64,000 nucleotides of DNA. It comes from Cryptomeria japonica (taxonomy: Eukaryota; Streptophyta; Pinopsida; Cupressales; Cupressaceae). Below the pieces are notes generated by a model. It was not told the DNA's origin. It made no database searches and was given only the letters and a program-made list of their open reading frames with translations. Of this stretch, positions 46,448 to 56,991 are shown one piece after another. The stretch covers positions 267,763,425 through 267,827,424 of the forward strand of contig NC_081415.1 of NCBI RefSeq assembly GCF_030272615.1. The letters are read 5' to 3'. Position 1 is the first letter of the stretch, and each line of letters opens with the position of its first letter. The position numbers were made by a program, and so were the translations under genes.

Positions 46448-48632
46448 CTATCCCTGTGCTCTAGGACCCTGTGCTGCTGGTACCTGCAGGGGCAATCCAC
46501 CGCGACCCCTCACCACCTGGGCCTGTCCCTCCTGTCCACCCTCCCTCCGAGGTGCCACTCTCCTCTCCCCAACTACTCCTCTCTGCCTCCGTCGGCCTCG
46601 GCCTCCATCACCTCCACCATCATCATCATCATCTCCTCCTACATCTCCCTCCAGTAGCTCTCCTGGATCTGTCAATCGCGGGAATGGATGCTCGGCCCAA
46701 TAAGCTGTATACTCCGCATCCATCCCGGCATCCTCAACCTCCGGCCACATATCCCAGGGTAGGGGCACCATCTCTTCCAGCTGTGTCAGTGCCTGATCAT
46801 ATGACAATAATGGTCCGAACTGTGCCTGATCCCTCACTGTGCGGGCATACATACCCGAGCCTCGTGGCATCCTTTGGATCCTGCCATACTGTCTGCATAC
46901 TCGATCCACCAGCTGTCTCTCCAGTATATAGGGTGTCCGCCCAATCAAATACCTGCTCCGGAAGGTGAAAGGTAGCTCCACTGCATCATCCTCCCACTCC
47001 TCACACCCCAGATACGGCCTCCAGATGACTACGTCAATGTCATCTATCACGCACCTCCAATGCTCTAACCTGCCAATCCGAGGCTGTGAAGTGATCATGT
47101 CATACAGATGCACAAAACTCCATCCATGACCTCTCCCTCTGAAATGTATCGACCGTGTGATAGGCAGATGCTCGTATGCCCACACCTGCAGAAGTGTCAC
47201 TCCACAGCCCAGTCCCACTGATCCATGGTAGACGAACTGGTGAAGCTCATAATATAGGTGGGCCAACACACATGGACCCCACGCATATCTGGTGTGATCC
47301 GTCACTAATGTCTCTAGTGCTCCTCCCCAGCCCACTGCCAACCCCCGTGTCACCCTGTCCAGACATAGGAACCCACTGATGGCTCGTTCGATCACAGCTA
47401 GCAAAGCTAACCCTGTCGCGGTCATGGTGTCCCATGCCACATGTCCTGCTCTCATCTCTAGGACGGGATCCTGAAACACCCGTCTCAAAGCCTCTCTGTC
47501 GCCGTCACGATCGTATGGAATCAAGTCTCCATCAATCGGTATCCGCAATATCCTATACACATCCTCAAGGGTCACTATCATCTCCCCCATCGGCAAGTGG
47601 AAAGTGCATGTCTCTGAATGCCATCTCTCGGCCAGCGCAGTCAACAAACCCATGTTTGCCCAAAACTCAGGCACATATAATACATGTCTAATGCCCATCT
47701 CCTCAATGGCAGCTCTATCCTGGAATGACAACTCCGGTCGCAACCTCTGTGTGGAAGGGAATCTCTCCCGTGACTCTAGCATAGGCAAATACTCCTGCAG
47801 TCAAACAATCAAATCATGTCAGTCATCGTGGCATTCATTGTTCATCACAAAATGCTACTTTTTATCTAAATGCATATGGTTCTCTATCCTAGTGACACTC
47901 ACTGTTCATCACAAAGTGTTGCTATTTATCTTAGTAGTGTTCCCTGTTCATCACAAAGTACTACGTGTGTGACACTCTCTGTTCATCACAAAGTGTTCCT
48001 CACATTTTGCACTCCCTGTTCATCACAAAGTGCTGCTCATACTTTGGGTACTCCCTGTTCATCACAAAGTGCCTTGATCTATCCTAGTCTTCCTAGAGGA
48101 CCTGCTTGAGTGTATCCTCTCAGCAGCTTATCCAATCGACAGCGTATGTTCATCACAAAACTGCTGATTTGACCTAGAAGATAGAAACTTGCATTTTTCT
48201 GACACAAATGCGTTTCTACCTCACAAACGCGCCTATAGACTGCACAAGCGTGCCTGAACAATGCAAACGTGCCTATTTGACATAAACGTGCCTACATTAT
48301 GCACAAACGCGACCTTGGCACACAAACGCCCTTGAGCAACGTAGACGCGCCCGCATACTGCACAAACGTGGTTCCAGATGCAGACGCGCCTGGCATTGAC
48401 ACAAGTGCGCCTGGCGGACACAGACGCGCCTGGCATCGACACAGACGCGGTTGCACGTTTTTGCATTTTTTTGGTGCCCTATTCCTAAGCGCATTTATTG
48501 CTAACTAGCATGCATTAATGACAAAATTGAATGCGTCAAAGTACAAGGAGGTTTGGTGGTACTTACCGGCTCTCCTGCCTCTGCGGGTCTCTGAAATCGA
48601 TGAACACGGTCAAATCTATGCACGGAAGCCAT
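46448..48632 (-). CDS. Plant mobile domain (PMD, aminotransferase-like) protein, spliced, antisense in G2
   Basis: Inferred join: exon 1 48632-48567 (ATG, 22 codons, MASVHRFDRVHRF...), intron 48566-47795, exon 2 from 47794. The donor is CCG|GTAAGT and the acceptor TTTGACTGCAG|GAG; both exons are in phase 0, which supports the intron. Exon 2 is open for 448 codons and holds the whole PMD: FWANMGLLTALAERWH, FHLPMGEMIVTLEDVYRILRIPIDG, WGPCVLAHLYYELHQF, HGWSFVHLYDM. An acidic then Arg/Gly-rich tail follows. The family is nuclear in plants (MAIN, MAIL1) and linked to transposon silencing; PMD frames antisense in plant gypsy elements are known. The role here is unknown. The TAG at 46448-46450 ends it. 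Confidence 0.85.
47795..48566 (-). repeat. Intron of PMD gene carrying two motif arrays
   Basis: It holds seven copies of GTTCATCACAAAGTG-like sequence (+ strand starts 47840, 47904, 47946, 47981, 48018, 48057, 48148) and about 12 copies of a CACAGACGCGCC-like motif (48203-48455). The second is the reverse complement of the leader motif GCGTCTGTG. Copies are evenly similar but irregularly spaced. Confidence 0.85.
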
Positions 48633-48977
48633 CGCTGCTGACTGGTGCTGCTCTTTTCTCGCTTTGCACTTTGATCTCGTGAAGGTGTAGATGACAATGA
48701 GGATTTTTTTGCCCGTGGTCTATCTTATAGCCTACCCTAGCCCTCACCCTTGTTTCCCGAGTCAGTCTTCTTCATCCCATGACTTTGTCACTCTATCCGA
48801 TCAATCCATTCTATCCAGTCTTTCTTATCGAGAGATTGTCTGCAATCTTTTCAGACATTTTTCATCCAATCTCTCGAGGGGGCATATCATTCCCATTCTG
48901 GGGGCAACTCTGTATCAGTTCATCTTATCTTCTTTGAAACAACGCGACAAGCTGCATTGTCTCAAAGAAGGGCAAAA
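48633..48977 (+). other. G2 3' region: PMD promoter, PPT and stem-loop
   Basis: Noncoding. A perfect 9-bp inverted repeat (48929-48937 with 48962-48970) leads into the PPT AAAGAAGGGCAAAA (48964-48977), which abuts the 3' LTR. Confidence 0.8.
48721..48729 (-). promoter_or_regulatory. TATA box of the antisense PMD gene
   Basis: On the minus strand GCTATAAGATAG lies about 90 bp before the ATG at 48632, at a suitable distance for a short 5' untranslated region. Confidence 0.6.
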
Positions 48978-49744
48978 TGTAGACACCTAAAATTGTCATG
49001 TCTAATTAAATAAATATTTTATTTATTTAATTATCTAAGCCTAATTCCTCTATTAATTAAATAAATCTTTATTTATTTAATTAATTCATTTATCCTCTTC
49101 TAGCCTTATTTCTCATTTAAATAAATATATTTATTTATTTAAATTATCATTTTCCTAAATTAAATAAATATTCTTATTTATTTAATTATCCTACTTCTTC
49201 TATTAATTAAATAAATCTTTATTTATTTAATTAATTCATTAGCCTTTTTCTACACATGACACATGTCATTCATCTCTTAATTCCTACACTACCTACCTCT
49301 TTCATTATTTTATTATTTCTTTTACCTACCCTCTAATCCTAGCCGACCTCCTTTTTACACCTCTCAATCTTATCCCTCCATTTCATATTGTGTCTTCTAT
49401 TTAAGGAGATGCCTCCTTCATTGTCAAACCCTAACAACTTGATCAATTGACTACACTACGATCCTACTTGCAACCACATTCCGTTCTTTGTTGAGCTCTT
49501 GTGCATATAAAAATCTGAGAGCAAATATATCAAGCAAGATCAATGGAGATAGGAAGAATGGAGATCAAAACCCTATTGGACATGTGATGGTATAATCTTT
49601 GTGATTTTGTTTTATTTTACATTGTCTTAGGTAATCTTCATATGTTATGGTGGATCTTTGTTATTGTTAGGCTAGGGTTTTTGTGGTTGGATTCATTTAG
49701 CCTTTCAATCTTGTTATTATTGTTATCCATTTTCACCATATATA
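48978..49744 (+). repeat. G2 3' LTR (767 bp)
   Basis: Identical to the 5' LTR except for T in place of C at 49743, so it ends TA. It is followed by the TSD GTAGT. Confidence 0.97.
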
Positions 49745-51772
49745 GTAGTCATAGGTGTACTTACCGGTTTAGAGTTTTCCATGCCAAATTTCTTTAGCAA
49801 TTCCTTCAAGTACTTTGATTGACTTATGAATATACCATTATCAGTCTATGAAATGATTGACTTATGAATATACCATTATCAGTTTGTGAAATCTGAAATC
49901 CTAAAAAGAATTTTATCTCCCCAACCATAGACATTTCAAATTCTTCCTGCATCTTTTTAGAAAAGTCTTTACATAATCCATCTTCTCCTCCAAAGATTAT
50001 ATCATCAACAAAAACTTCTATAACCAAGATATCATCATTAGTCACTTTGTAATATAAGTTGTTGCCAGCATTACCTTTAGTGTAACCACTCTTCAAAAGA
50101 TACTTGTCCAATCTAGCATACCAAGCTCTAGGAGCTTGCTTTAATCCATATAAATCTTTCCTTAACCTACAAACCATATCTTTGTCTTTTGTCAATGAAA
50201 TCCATCAGGTTGTTCAATGTAGACTTCTTCTTCAAGATCGCCATTCATAAATGCACATTTAACATCCATTTGATATACTTTATAGTTCTTGTGTGCTGCA
50301 TTTGCTAAGAATAATCTGACTGCCTCAATTCTAGCTACCGGTGCAAAGGTTTCATTATATTCAATTCCTTCTTTCTGTGAATATCCCTTACACACTAATC
50401 TTGCTTTGTTTTTTATTACCTTACCATCTTCATTAAGTTTATTTCTGAATACCCATTTAGTTCCAATTAAATTTTTGTTTATAGGTTGAGGAACTAATGT
50501 CCATGTGTTATTCTTTTCAATTTGTTCCAATTCATCTTCCATAGCTTTAATCCAGTGTTTATCTTCACATGCCTCATTAACTGATGTTGGTTTAGTTTGA
50601 GAAATAAGACATACCTCTTCATTTGTGAGTCTTCCTCTAGTCATAACACCTTGATACTTGTTCCCAATTATCTGACTTTTAGAGTGATTCAATCTTACAT
50701 ACCAGGGTGTTTTTACTTGCTGTTGTTCTTCAGTCACTGTGGAATTTTTAGATGATGCTGGTGTGACTAGATCAACATTTTGTACCGGTGTACTTATTGT
50801 AGGTTCATTTGATATTATCCCTATTGTTGGTTCAAAGTCTATGTACCTTGAATTACCTCTAAAGTATTCATCAATCTTCACATTTGCACTCTCAACAATT
50901 TTCTGCAATTTCTTATTAAAATATCTATATGCCTTGCTCTTAGATGAAAAGCCAAGAAATATTCCTTCATCACTTCTAGGATCAAATTTTCCAATATACT
51001 CATCTCTCCTAATATAACATTTACTTCCAAATATTCTAAAATATTTAAGAGTAGGAGTATTACCAAACCATAGTTCATGAGGGGTCTTACCAGTTTCACC
51101 TTTGATGTGAACTTTGTTGAATGTGTAAACCGCTACACTCATTGCTTCTCTCCAATACACATAAGGTAGATTTCCTTCTAATAACATACTTCTAGTTGCA
51201 TCCAAAATAGTTATGTTCTTTCTTTCCACAACTCCATTCTGCTAGGGTGTCTGGGGTGTTGATAATTGTCTTTTGATTCCATTCACTTCACAAAATGTAT
51301 TAAATTCCTTAGATGTGAATTCACCTCCTTGATCTGATCTCAAACATTTTATTTTCTTACCGGTTTCATTTTCTACCATCACCTTGAATAGTTTGAATTT
51401 CCCAAGTGCTTCTAATTTCTCCCTGAGAAAAGTAACCCAACACATTCTAGAATAGTCATCAATGATTAACATTAAATACCTATCTCCTTGTAAACTTCTA
51501 GTTCTTGCTGGACCACATAAATCAGTATGAATTAAGTCAAGAGCATTATTATATTTTTCTGAAATACTCTTAAAAGATGCTCTAACTTGCCTTCCCAATT
51601 GACATTCCTTACATACCAGATTGTGAGGTTTAACAATCTTAGGTAAATCCCTTACTACCTTAGTTGTACTGATTTTCACAATGCAATCAAAATTTACATG
51701 ACAAAGTCTCTTATGCCATAACCAACTTTCATCAATATGTGCAATCAAGCATGCTTTCTCATTGTTATTCAA
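49745..51772 (-). pseudogene. C3 integrase and RT, lightly damaged
   Basis: Read leftward: HHCC domain (SWLWHKRLCHVNF...CKECQLG), integrase core with LIHTDLCGP, LIIDDYSRMCW, RSDQGGEF and NGVVERKN (D, D, E all present), then the linker and RT ([55 protein letters not shown]). Defects are an in-frame stop at about 51242, a 1-bp shift near 50200, and a 38-bp tandem duplication at 49817-49892. The RT is then cut by G2 and resumes at 25714. Confidence 0.93.
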
Positions 51773-51874
51773 ATGAAAGATATTACCTCTAGTCTAATTA
51801 CCGGTTGCAATTTCCAAACCAGTTCTATTCATGATTTTGCATTTACCATTTTTGAATTGTAACTAAAGTCCTTT

Positions 51875-53221
51875 TTAAACTAATTGACCAACACTCAAAA
51901 GATTATGCTTCAAACCTTCAACATAGTGAACATTATTAGTATTGTGCTTACCATCAAAAGATATAGTTCCTTTTACTTTGATCAAACAAGCTTTATCATC
52001 TCCAAATCTCATTAGACCTCCATTGTATTCCTGAAAGGTTAAGAATTTACTTTTATCACCGGTCATATGATGTGAACATCCAGAATCAATGATCCATTCA
52101 TCCTTATCTTCAATTTTAGCTACTAGGGCCTGCTCTACCAGTTGAACAGTAGGTGTCGGTTGATCTTTTGTTATAGCAACAAAAACCCATCCATTGTCTA
52201 TTGGTTCCTCATCAGATTCATCGGTAACTCCGTCATCAACATAGTAATAAGATTTATCTCTATTTTTCTTAAATTTGTATCTCTGATATTCAGGGTTAGG
52301 CTTGTATGTTCTTTTAGCTTCTTCTTTCAATCTTGCATGTCTATCAAGATACCTAGATGCCATATGACCAATTTTATTGTAGTTAAAACATTTAAATGGT
52401 GTTTTACCTTCATACTTACTTTCAACTGGACCTTTAGGCATTTTCCTTGAAAATAGTGCTTCAAGCTCTTCCAATTCTTCATTCTCTTTTCTGATTTCTT
52501 CAAGTTCTCTTGCATAAAAGGCTTTCCAATCAGATTTATCAGATGATGATGATGATGTTGCAGATGATGATGATGCTTTGAAAGCTAAATCTGTCTTAAT
52601 TGTAGCAACATGACCAAATTCCTCAAGTTCAAAGGCTGAAAGTTTTCCAACCAAAGTGTCTCTAGATACTGATGCATTAGGCATTGTTCTCAATTCATTT
52701 ATAGCAGTTAATTTCATTTTATATGCCGGTGTCAATGCTTTTAAAACTTTAGAAACAATTTCATCTTCACTTAAGGATCGTCCACAATATTGTATACGCA
52801 AAACAATTTCATTTACTCTTTCCATAAAAGCAGAAATCCTTTCATCTTCTTCCATTTTCAGATTTTCATACCTGACCCGGAAGCATTCCAGTTTTGCAAT
52901 TTTGACTATGGTATCACCTTCATTCAATGTTTCCAACTTGTCCCAAATAGCTTTAGCAGTAGATCTATCTGATAATCCCATGATTTGTTGATCTAACAAT
53001 GCGCTCAAAAGTGATTCTCTTGCTTTGCAATCATTTTCTTCATCTTTAGCCAAGGTTGATGGAATAGGTTGACCTTGAGTAAGAGCAACATATCCATTCT
53101 TTGTAACATCCCATATGTCCTTACCAATGCAATTCAGATGTGTTACCATCTTGATCTTCCATATGCCATAGTTGGTTCCATCAAGTTTAGGACTGTCCTT
53201 CCTGAAGTAGTTAGAAGACAT
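51875..53221 (-). CDS. C3 Gag-protease segment (448 aa)
   Basis: It starts at ATG 53221 (MSSNYFRKDSPKLDGTNYGIWKIKM). The UBN2-type gag core (residues about 50-200: ESLLSALLDQQIMGLSD, AKAIWDKLETL, ISAFMERVNEIV) is complete. Then come a Ser-rich stretch, a Glu-rich coiled coil and the zinc knuckle. In the knuckle two of the three Cys are Tyr (CFNYNKIGHMASRYLD), so it should not bind zinc. The protease active site EWIIDSGCSHHMTGD is intact, unlike C1. It ends at a TAG after LLSVGQLV, a few codons before the integrase region. Confidence 0.92.
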   Translation of the reverse strand: MSSNYFRKDSPKLDGTNYGIWKIKMVTHLNCIGKDIWDVTKNGYVALTQGQPIPSTLAKDEENDCKARESLLSALLDQQIMGLSDRSTAKAIWDKLETLNEGDTIVKIAKLECFRVRYENLKMEEDERISAFMERVNEIVLRIQYCGRSLSEDEIVSKVLKALTPAYKMKLTAINELRTMPNASVSRDTLVGKLSAFELEEFGHVATIKTDLAFKASSSSATSSSSSDKSDWKAFYARELEEIRKENEELEELEALFSRKMPKGPVESKYEGKTPFKCFNYNKIGHMASRYLDRHARLKEEAKRTYKPNPEYQRYKFKKNRDKSYYYVDDGVTDESDEEPIDNGWVFVAITKDQPTPTVQLVEQALVAKIEDKDEWIIDSGCSHHMTGDKSKFLTFQEYNGGLMRFGDDKACLIKVKGTISFDGKHNTNNVHYVEGLKHNLLSVGQLV

Positions 53222-53278
53222 TGGATCTTCTCAAGCTGTTAAACTTCTGTAATAAGAGGACTAGGCTCTGATACCAAT
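53222..53278 (-). promoter_or_regulatory. C3 leader with primer binding site
   Basis: On the minus strand TTGGTATCAGAGCC (53277-53264) is a perfect initiator tRNA-Met PBS; the leader to the gag ATG is only about 57 bp. Confidence 0.93.
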
Positions 53279-54349
53279 TGTTAGCTCTCGGAGACAACTA
53301 AGAGGGGGGGGGGGGTGAATCAGTTGTCAATGAATTTCAAACTAAAACTAACTTAACCAAACTTAATGCTTAATACCAATGAACCAAACTTTATGTCGGT
53401 AGACAGTTTTAACAGTTAATTGCAGTACTGATAAAGTTTAATGCATGAAACAGAAAGACAATAACATCCACAACACATAACACAGATATTTGTACGTGGA
53501 AACCCTGTAAGGGGAAAAACCATGGTGGGAAACCTTACCCACAATCAAATGATACTACTACAGATAGTATGTGTGTACAATATGGAGTTTGCACATGCAG
53601 AAAGGCCAACTTCCTAGAGCTCACTACTCAATCACAAAATGGGAGTCACACTGACTGCAATTGGATGGTTAAATCCAATGATAATGTACTGCTCAAAATA
53701 GCATCTTCATATGTTGGATTCAGTACCGGTTAAGCTCTGTTTTACCTTCTTCAAACCTTCCTTCAATCTTGAATGATGTCTGCATGTATAGATCTACTTA
53801 TATTCGCATATACAGGTTATTATATTCCTCTTCCACTATTTCTATTACAATCTCACAAATGAGATCTTACATATATACCAAAACCTAAGACCAAATGAGT
53901 AGGTTGGCTCACTAAAGATATTACAATGAAATCAATTACAAATGAATCAATATGCGATGCATCATGTCGGCTCAATGCATTTACAATAATAACAAATCAT
54001 CTTCATAATGTGTCGTGTTAATCTGGAGTGGATAATGCTTGCCGGTACATAACCTAGACCTATTTGCCGGTAACAACAAATATGCAAACCCGATTAAGTC
54101 AATGACCAAATTACCAAAACAAAGTGTCCAAATAATTTCTTCGACATAACCAAGTAATCTCCAAGTCATTCCAAGTGTCGGTGAACAATATAACCTGCCG
54201 GTGAACCAAATACCAGTGACTATGCATAAGTCATTGAATCATGCCGGTGAACATAATCAAGAATCTCCAAGTGTTGATAAGTGTTGATAGGTGTTGACAA
54301 GTGTTGACATCAATGACAAAACCATACCAGCATATCCAAAATACCAACA
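53279..54349 (-). repeat. C3 5' LTR (1,071 bp)
   Basis: Partner of 23571-24633; starts TGTTAGCTCTCGG on the + strand and ends ATACCAACA. Contains a run of about 12 G near 53306. Confidence 0.95.
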
Positions 54350-56100
54350 CTTATTAGGGTTTAATATGAGTTTGTAATTTTCAAGGTGCTCAAATATTTG
54401 TGTCAATACTACAATGTGTCCTACTCTTGTTTTGGATTTGCCAAGGAGATCGACCACATAGTCCTCCATAATGTCATGCAATAGGTCATGGAAGATTGTG
54501 GTCATAGCCCTCTGATTAGTTGTACCCGCATTCTTTAACCCAAAAGGTATCACTTGGTAGTAGAAGGTACCCCATGGAGAAGTGAAAGTAGTCTTATGTT
54601 GGTCTTCAACCACAATCTTGATCTAGTTGTATCCTGAAAAGCCATCCATTAAGGAGAGCATCTCATGTCCTGCTATGAGATCAACTATCATGTCAATTTT
54701 TGGCAAAGGAAAGTCATCCTTAGGGCATGCCTTGTTGAGGTCTATGAAATAATTTCATATGTGGATTCCCCCAGTCGACTTTCCAATTGGTACTATGTTT
54801 GAGACCCATTATGGATAATCAATAGGGTGTATGAATCCTACATCGAGCATTTTCTTCAACTCTGCTTTGACTAATAGAGAAATTTGAGGATGCATCTTTC
54901 ATCATTTCTACTTAACAGGATTAACATCCAAACAAACAACAAGGCGATGTACTACTAGCTTTGGGTCCAATCCTGGCATGTCTGCATAGGACCAGGTGAA
55001 GTTCTGCTTTGTTCTTTGAAGAAAGGCTATAGTGTTTTGTCACTCTTGATCATTCAATGTTTTCGCCATAAATGTAATTTTAGGATTTTTCAGGACTACC
55101 AAGGTTGACTTCTTGAGTTTCTTCTATCAACATGGATGATGTGTTTGGAGGAAGTACCATGAGAAGCAAGTCAATTCCCTCATCCTCTAGCGCCTTTGGC
55201 AGATTTTCACTAGAAGATACACCTTTTATTTTTACTTTTTTATGATCCAAAGGTGCCTCATGAAGGTTTTCACCAAGGGACTCTTGATTTTTCTCTTCAT
55301 TATCACTTTAACGACTAAGGGAGTTGACTTTATCAAAGTATGCTTTTGGATGTAGTTGTATGCTGCAAACCTTAGTGTGATCGTCCAAGTTTCACATCTC
55401 TAAAAGTGCTAAAACGGTGTTATCATTTGCACATATTTTAATAGTTGGAGGTCCTCGTTGGTCCCAATCGATTAGTTTAGGGTAAACAAGAGGGGGGTCA
55501 TTAGGTATGGATGGGGTTATGGTCATGATATGAGTTTCAGAGAAAAAGTCATCAAGTTACTTGTAAGGAACTTCATAGAACTCCTCTTCATCAGAGTCAT
55601 CGACATCAGAAGGTTGGGTAGTTGAAGCACCAACGATAGTAATCTTAGATACATGAGAGTGACCCAAGCCTCTTTTTTTTGTATGAGATGGGTGCAGTGG
55701 TCTCCCTTCGACCTTTCTCTTTAGGTCATAGACCATGCCCTTTGTAGCCCATCTTGTTTACCATTACAAAAGATTTAGGATACTTGTCTCTAAGAATATC
55801 AACCGGATCATCATCTTCTTCATGATATAACCAAGAGGTTACATTGGTTTCCATGTTTTCTTCATCTAAAATACCCCACTACTAGAAAGTTGTCTTTTTG
55901 CACTTCATGATAGGTTTCTTTGGAAGCTCAATTTCCTTATGTCTATCATATGATTTAGGAGATGTAGGGACGTGCCCCACATAGAGTGTATTTTGTAGAC
56001 TATACTCTCCACAACCTTTGTCAATTATTTGGGGCTTGATCGCGAGTGGAGTAGGATTTGATGTGGAAATGGGGGAATTTCACGGGTTGTGGTAGATGTG
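54350..56100 (-). pseudogene. G1 RT N-terminal part and protease-RT linker, decayed
   Basis: The RT begins at about 54910 (leftward) and includes LVKAELKKMLDVGFIHPIDYP, DLNKACPKDDFPLPKID, MLSLMDGFSGYN and TSPWGTFYYQVIPFGLKNAG. The catalytic box reads YVVD instead of YVDD (54448-54459 region), so the polymerase is dead. It stops at LILNPNK where C3 is inserted and resumes at 23570. Right of about 54910 the acidic linker contains GYDPK-like and other stretches comparable with G2, broken by stops. Confidence 0.88.
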
Positions 56101-56991
56101 TTTTCCCTCTAGCAACTTGCAATACTGGAAAGGTTGAGAATCTACAAGGATGGTAACCTCTCAATCATTGTAGGGAAACTTTAAGCATTGGTGGTAGGCG
56201 GAGGGGATGACCTAAATGGAATGGATCCATGGATGGCCGAGAAGGATGTTGTATGGGAAATCAAGGTCTAATACTTGACATGTTGTATCCACTATTGCTA
56301 GGCCAACTTGAAGTGGAAACGTAATGGTGCCTTTAGAAATTCTTTCAACATTATCATATGCCTTGATAGCAATTTTTCCTGAAGGATCAACAAGGTCTCC
56401 AGAGAATCCCAACTACTTAATCAACTTGTATGTACATATGTTTAAACTGGATCCACCATCTATAAGGGCCCTCTTGATTTTATGTTTGTCTGCCCTCTTG
56501 ATTTTATGTTTGTCTGCCCTCTTGATTTTATGTTTTTGGACAATGGCCTCAATATGGAGAGGTTCGCTATGGGAGGGGTCATCAGATGGAACATCTTTGG
56601 AGGCAAAGATGAGGTGATGTTGCACTGTGACGTTACCTATTAAGGCTTGAAATTGTGTGATTTTGATATTATCCGGTACGTGCGAGGCCAATAATGCCTG
56701 CTCAAGGACTTTCTTGTGGATGGGTGACGTTTTGAGGAGTTCCATGATGAATATTTGTGTAGGCATCTTATCAAGGTGATCAAGAACATTGTAGCATGAG
56801 GTAGATAGTGCGGAGGATGAAGATGGAGGTGAAGCACCTTGGATAGTTACCCTTGGTTTTATGGTGGTGACATTGCATTTTTTGAAGGGGGTGGATTTGA
56901 AGGAGATGCTACTTGAATAACTATCTTTCAGGGAGGTGGAATATTGGATGACGAAGAGGTAGATGAAATTTGAGAAGTGACCCTTCCTCAA
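56101..56991 (-). pseudogene. G1 protease region with 8-residue tandem repeat
   Basis: The protease active site ALIDGGSSLNICT lies at about 56420-56460; the domain continues with KGTITFPLQVGLAIVD and YNILLGHPWIHSI, where only one stop interrupts. Immediately before the active site a 24-bp unit is repeated nearly three times (56468-56537), giving KHKIKRAD repeats in frame. The upstream part (PTQIFIMELLKTSPIHKKVLEQAL...) corresponds to the G2 segment preceding its protease. Confidence 0.88.
56468..56537 (-). repeat. 24-bp tandem repeat, about 2.9 copies
   Basis: Units at 56468-56491, 56492-56515 and 56516-56537 (partial). In frame with the protease; G2 has a single unit (HKHRIKRF). Confidence 0.93.

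Larger units (their letters stand above)
25715..49744 (+). mobile_element. 24.0-kb Tat/Ogre-type gypsy element G2 with antisense PMD gene
   Basis: Two 767-bp LTRs (25715-26481, 48978-49744) that I compared base by base differ only at the next-to-last position (C versus T). The TSD GTAGT is perfect (25710-25714, 49745-49749) and interrupts the C3 RT. Internal order: PBS, leader with motif arrays, [TR-GAG element], gag-pol in one frame, noncoding spacer, antisense PMD gene, PPT with stem-loop. Without the nested element it is about 16.2 kb, within the known size range of Ogre-like elements. LTR identity implies very recent insertion. Confidence 0.96.
23571..54349 (-). mobile_element. Ty1/copia element C3, containing the G2 insertion
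   Basis: Read leftward: 5' LTR (54349-53279), PBS, gag, protease, integrase, RT (53221-49745), [G2], RT end and RNase H (25714-24986), PPT, 3' LTR (24633-23571). The ends are TG...CA. The TSD on the + strand is CTTCT/CTTAT with one mismatch, inside the G1 RT. Without G2 the element is about 6.75 kb. The two LTRs differ by several percent. Coding damage is light: a few stops, one 1-bp shift and a 38-bp duplication. Confidence 0.95.

Noticed and set aside
46130-46968. Long + strand frames (175 aa, Cys/Leu-rich 115 aa, 165 aa) within the PMD region
   Set aside because: They are shadows of the antisense PMD frame; the Cys- and Leu-rich content comes from reading the CAGGTACAGG-type repeat on the other strand.
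47840-48162. CRISPR-like array of repeats and spacers
   Set aside because: Eukaryotic nuclear sequence with no cas genes; repeats are about 15 bp and spacing is irregular.
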